From: Dillenia suffruticosa | Lineage: Eukaryota; Streptophyta; Magnoliopsida; Dilleniales; Dilleniaceae | DNA: 64,000 nucleotides | Reading direction: 5' to 3' | Assembly (NCBI GenBank): GCA_033439265.1 | Contig: JAVTVX010000026.1 | Location: 8,371,001 to 8,435,000, forward strand | Shown here: positions 61,376 to 64,000 of the stretch, one piece after another | Position numbering within the stretch: position 1 is the stretch's first letter | Layout: each line of letters opens with the position of its first letter | The notes under the pieces: generated by a model | What the model saw: the letters and a program-made list of their open reading frames with translations, nothing else | What the model was told of the DNA's origin: nothing | Databases searched by the model: none | Position numbers and translations under genes: made by a program

Positions 61376-61591
61376 ATTTCATACTCATATTTTGCTAGAA
61401 AGCGAATTTCATAAAAATGGGGCTTATTATGATTGCGAATACGGAAACTTAAAATATACCCAAAAATTTAAATTAAATACCCCAAAATCAAAAATCAATA
61501 TAAATAAAAATTTTTCTCTATATATATGTATATATATATATATATTTCAAAACTAGTACACTTGTATGGACACCGCAATGTCGGTGTTACA
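59970..61591 (-). repeat. Right LTR of the composite (5' LTR, short copy)
   Basis: Left end TGTCATGCCCC, right end GGTGTTACA, both true LTR ends. It shares the end block, the GC-rich tract (60836-61010), the GA-rich tract and the AT-rich start with the other copies but lacks most of the central spacer. Confidence 0.9.
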
Positions 61592-62042
61592 AAACTTATG
61601 AAGACGATATGTTTAACTAGTGAGTAGAAGTACTCATATCGAGACTGTTTTCAAACCGTTTCTAAAATTATGCCTTATTTACTAACCACAAAAAATAAGT
61701 GTATGAATTAAACATAGTTTTTAAAGACTGTATAATATATGAGTTAGCATAAATGTAGAATTTATATAGACAGTATGGTTAGATAGACAGTAAAAACGGT
61801 CATATACTAACTGTTTTCAAACCGTCCCTAAAAGTGTTATATTTACTGACCACAAACAATAACCGTTAAAATTCAACATCGCTTTTTACAAATAGTTATC
61901 TAACCTTTACTGACGATTGCTAAACTTTTCCCAACGAATAATATTATATCGTCGTAAAATATATATATTTCATAACGGTTTCGTTACAAGTGTTGCTATA
62001 CGTCATAAAAAACGGTCGCTACATGTCACTACCTATAAATGT
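61592..62042. repeat. Right subterminal repeat array of the 27-kb CACTA, second part
   Basis: It resumes the interrupted unit 'aaacttatgaagacgatatg', with 'tcatatcgagactgttttcaaaccg' and 'tatttactaaccacaaaa' following. It then runs into non-repeated terminal sequence with 'acggtttcgttacaagtg'. Confidence 0.9.
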
Positions 62043-62074
62043 TACCGTCACCTCAATGCTCTAATTTTGTAGTG
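62043..62074 (-). repeat. Right terminal inverted repeat of the 27-kb CACTA
   Basis: Ends GCTCTAATTTTGTAGTG, the exact reverse of the first 17 bases at 34906. Confidence 0.92.
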
Positions 62075-62440
62075 TTATAATGTGTTCGGATATCTATACA
62101 AACATAGAAATGGAAACCCAACATCATGGACCCTTACTCAGGGTGAAAGACAGAGATGCATTGTTTTGAATTGTCCAACACTAGGGTTAAGGTTTGTGTT
62201 TGGAAAACTCATTGTAGCTGTATTGGGATTATATACAACTTTTAATGCAAAATTGTCTTCATTTTGTTTGCGCAATACTTTGTATATATCTCTTCCCAAA
62301 TGAAACTAATCCATGATTTGCGAGATTTTGTGAAAAAGGAATCATGTTGATTTATAGATTTTATATGCAATTGGATTTTTTCTTTATTTACTTTCCTTCT
62401 TTTTAAAAGAGCAATTGTGTGGTTCACTTAACTACTTATA
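62075..62440. other. Unassigned right flank of the 27-kb CACTA
   Basis: A 73-codon open frame (62082-62303) has no motif I recognise and is likely chance. No repeat family identified. Confidence 0.4.
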
Positions 62441-63670
62441 ATATTTAGTTAGCAAATTTGAGTGGAGAAATTAAGCTAAAACTAATCATCACTAAACTAA
62501 TTATCTATGAAAGAAAACCGGAAGAACTTCGAATTCTTTTGTTGTATGATTTATCATCACTAAACTCTCTAGTAATTATCAGTTAGGATCTCTAATGCAC
62601 CTTAACCAACTTTCTTAATTATTGCTAAGTTAATTTATCTACAACTATTTATGTATATCTGGATTAAATTTGATTGCAAGAAAATTATTAAAACAGTAGA
62701 TCACTTCAAACAATCATAACAAAACATGAATTGCTCTATAGTTGCATATATCACATACCAATTCTCATTAATGCATTCAATGTATGTTAATTAACCGGAA
62801 AGCTCACTAATATACTCCTCTCTCAAATGATTTATGAATCAACAATCATCTATTTGGTGATCAACATTAAAACAGAGTTAAAACTATAACAAAGAGATTA
62901 ACAAGAGTCAATTGCGTCAATCACTTAAATCATCGCAATAAATACAAGAGGAGTTCTATTGAAAAGATATTTAGCAACTCCTGGTTAAATCATCATAAAT
63001 AATAAAATAATAAAAAAAAAACATGAGAGTGAAACGGAAGAGAAAGCTTCTCTTCTCTTCTCTTCTCTTCCCCTCCTTCAATTTATGTCCCCCATAGATG
63101 TAAAAATGATGTTCTCTCTCTACCCTCTCATGTTCCATTTATAATCCTTATAGAAAAACTGGGTTAAAGCAATGCAATATCCCCCTTTTCTCCATCCAAA
63201 ATAGGCTTTAGAATTTTTGTCCAAAAAGTATTTTTCAAATTACCTTCAATCAGACAAGTGCAGAGAATTTAAACTGTAGAATATATCCTGGCACAAAGTC
63301 TGCTGAACTTAGCACGGCTTTTCTAAAAGATAGGCAGGTGCAGTCAATGTTGAGCTTATGTTTAACCATCTTCCCGAATGAATTTGGTAAAACCTAACTC
63401 ATGGAACTTATAGGTCTCCCTTTTATGTTTCTATAACAACTTGAATCCGATCAATTAGAGTTGTGTATCCAACTTATAAATTTCAAGAACTTCCTGCTAG
63501 ACTTGAAACTCAAATTCATTGAATTTTACTTTTAGCTTTCCATCTTCTCTTTTCGTGGCTGTTGATATTACCTCAATTTGATGGCCAAACTCATCTTTTT
63601 AATTTATGAAGATGATAGGTCCAAACAAGCCTCTTAACAACTCTCTAGCATTCTTTTTTTTTTAATTTTT
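62440..63670. repeat. Possible LTR-like sequence (Athila/Tat style), weak
   Basis: The word content ('ctctagtaattatcagttaggatctctaatgcac', a CTCTT run at 63046-63075, then lower-AT text with 'gacaagtgcagag') resembles the style of the Athila-type LTR at 27929-29357. I could not define ends or a clear alignment. No gene is visible. Confidence 0.25.
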
Positions 63671-63843
63671 CCTCCCATTGATTTTGTTAACTTTACTTCT
63701 TTCTACAAACAAAATATCAATGTACAAAATGACTTAGGAATAATACAAAATGGGTTAAAAAAATTATATATTGATCACACACATCAAAGAGTGAAAGAAA
63801 GAGATATATATACATACAGAGCCTACATTTTAAAGAACTTGTT
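63671..63843. other. AT-rich spacer before the promoter-like segment
   Basis: No gene or repeat recognised. The sequence is AT-rich with a short 'gagatatatatacatacag' run. Confidence 0.4.
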
Positions 63844-63890
63844 GGCCAATAGGGGATATGGATAGGGGAAGTTTTCTTTATAAGAGGCCT
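63844..63890 (+). promoter_or_regulatory. CCAAT- and TATA-like promoter segment
   Basis: 'GGCCAATAGG' (63844-63853) is followed by 'CTTTATAAGAGGC' (63877-63889) and then a purine-rich 'gaagagagagg' leader-like stretch to the window end. This order suits a plant promoter reading right, but no coding sequence is in view. Confidence 0.3.
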
Positions 63891-64000
63891 TGGAAAGAAG
63901 AAAATTGAGTGATTTGAAGAGAGAGGGAATGATAAACGAAGATAAAATGATGAAATAGATGAGAAGAGAGAGAAAGCAAAACTAAAAATAAGTAAATCAA

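Larger units (their letters stand above)
46412..61591 (-). mobile_element. Composite Tekay-like Ty3 array, LTR-internal-LTR-internal-LTR (broken)
   Basis: Three LTR copies in the same minus-strand orientation separate two internal regions: LTR 46412-49848, internal 49849-54023, LTR 54024 to about 56644, internal about 56645-59969, LTR 59970-61591. The outer ends are flanked by one perfect 5-bp duplication, so the array occupies one target site. The middle LTR and the second internal region are both incomplete where they meet. LTR copies differ by roughly one base in ten in samples compared by eye, suggesting several million years. Coding parts have many breaks. Confidence 0.9.
34906..62074. 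mobile_element. CACTA (En/Spm) DNA transposon, 27 kb including nested retroelement array
   Basis: The left end CACTACAAAATTAGAGC is matched by the reversed right end CACTACAAAATTAGAGC for 17 bases, and the match extends to about 30 bp with three differences. Flanking triplets are TTC and TTA, so the 3-bp duplication is imperfect. Subterminal repeat arrays lie at both ends (34960-36277; 44430-46411 plus 61592-62042). The Tekay array at 46412-61591 is a later insertion, so the element itself is about 12 kb. Cargo is a decayed Transposase_24-like gene and a captured host gene fragment; no TNP2 is recognised. Confidence 0.88.

Overview
This window looks like a repeat-rich, probably heterochromatic, stretch of a flowering-plant nuclear genome. 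It is AT-rich and holds no intact host gene, rRNA or tRNA that I can see. The evidence for a plant is the set of element lineages: Ty3 chromoviruses of the Tekay/Del type, an Athila/Tat-type Ty3 element, a SIRE/Maximus-type Copia element, and two large CACTA (En/Spm) DNA transposons. There is also a decayed piece of a plant SNF2-type chromatin-remodelling gene of the CHR12/CHR23 (MINU) type that keeps GT-AG intron edges.

Left half (1-33789) is one deep nest. A SIRE-type Copia relic on the minus strand (29358-33789) is abutted by the 5' LTR of an Athila-type element, also on the minus strand (LTR 27929-29357, gag from about 27460 downward). That gag is cut twice. A 15-kb CACTA element (12141-27187) sits in it with a perfect 3-bp target duplication TTC. 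Further along, the LTR of an older Tekay-like element ends inside it at 11447. The older Tekay LTR is itself split (1-1784 and 10182-11447) by a younger element of the same lineage (1785-10181). The 15-kb CACTA carries a truncated TNP2 transposase gene, two diverged genes of one plant-transposon-associated family, and a minus-strand ULP1-like (C48) protease gene whose catalytic cysteine position now reads tyrosine.

Right half is dominated by a 27-kb CACTA insertion (34906-62074) with nearly matching terminal inverted repeats of about 30 bp. It contains a left subterminal repeat array, a GC-rich 42-bp tandem repeat, a Transposase_24-like remnant, an AT-rich duplicated zone, the captured CHR12/CHR23-type fragment (40972-44094), and a right subterminal array. 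Inside the right array lies a composite Tekay-like structure, LTR-internal-LTR-internal-LTR (46412-61591, minus strand), bounded by one perfect 5-bp target duplication AAACT. The last 1.9 kb (62075-64000) lies outside the CACTA; part of it resembles an LTR and part resembles a promoter, both weakly.

The parts do not act as a pathway. They record successive insertions, cargo capture and recombination. All coordinates of decayed parts are by-eye estimates except where repeat ends and target duplications fix them.
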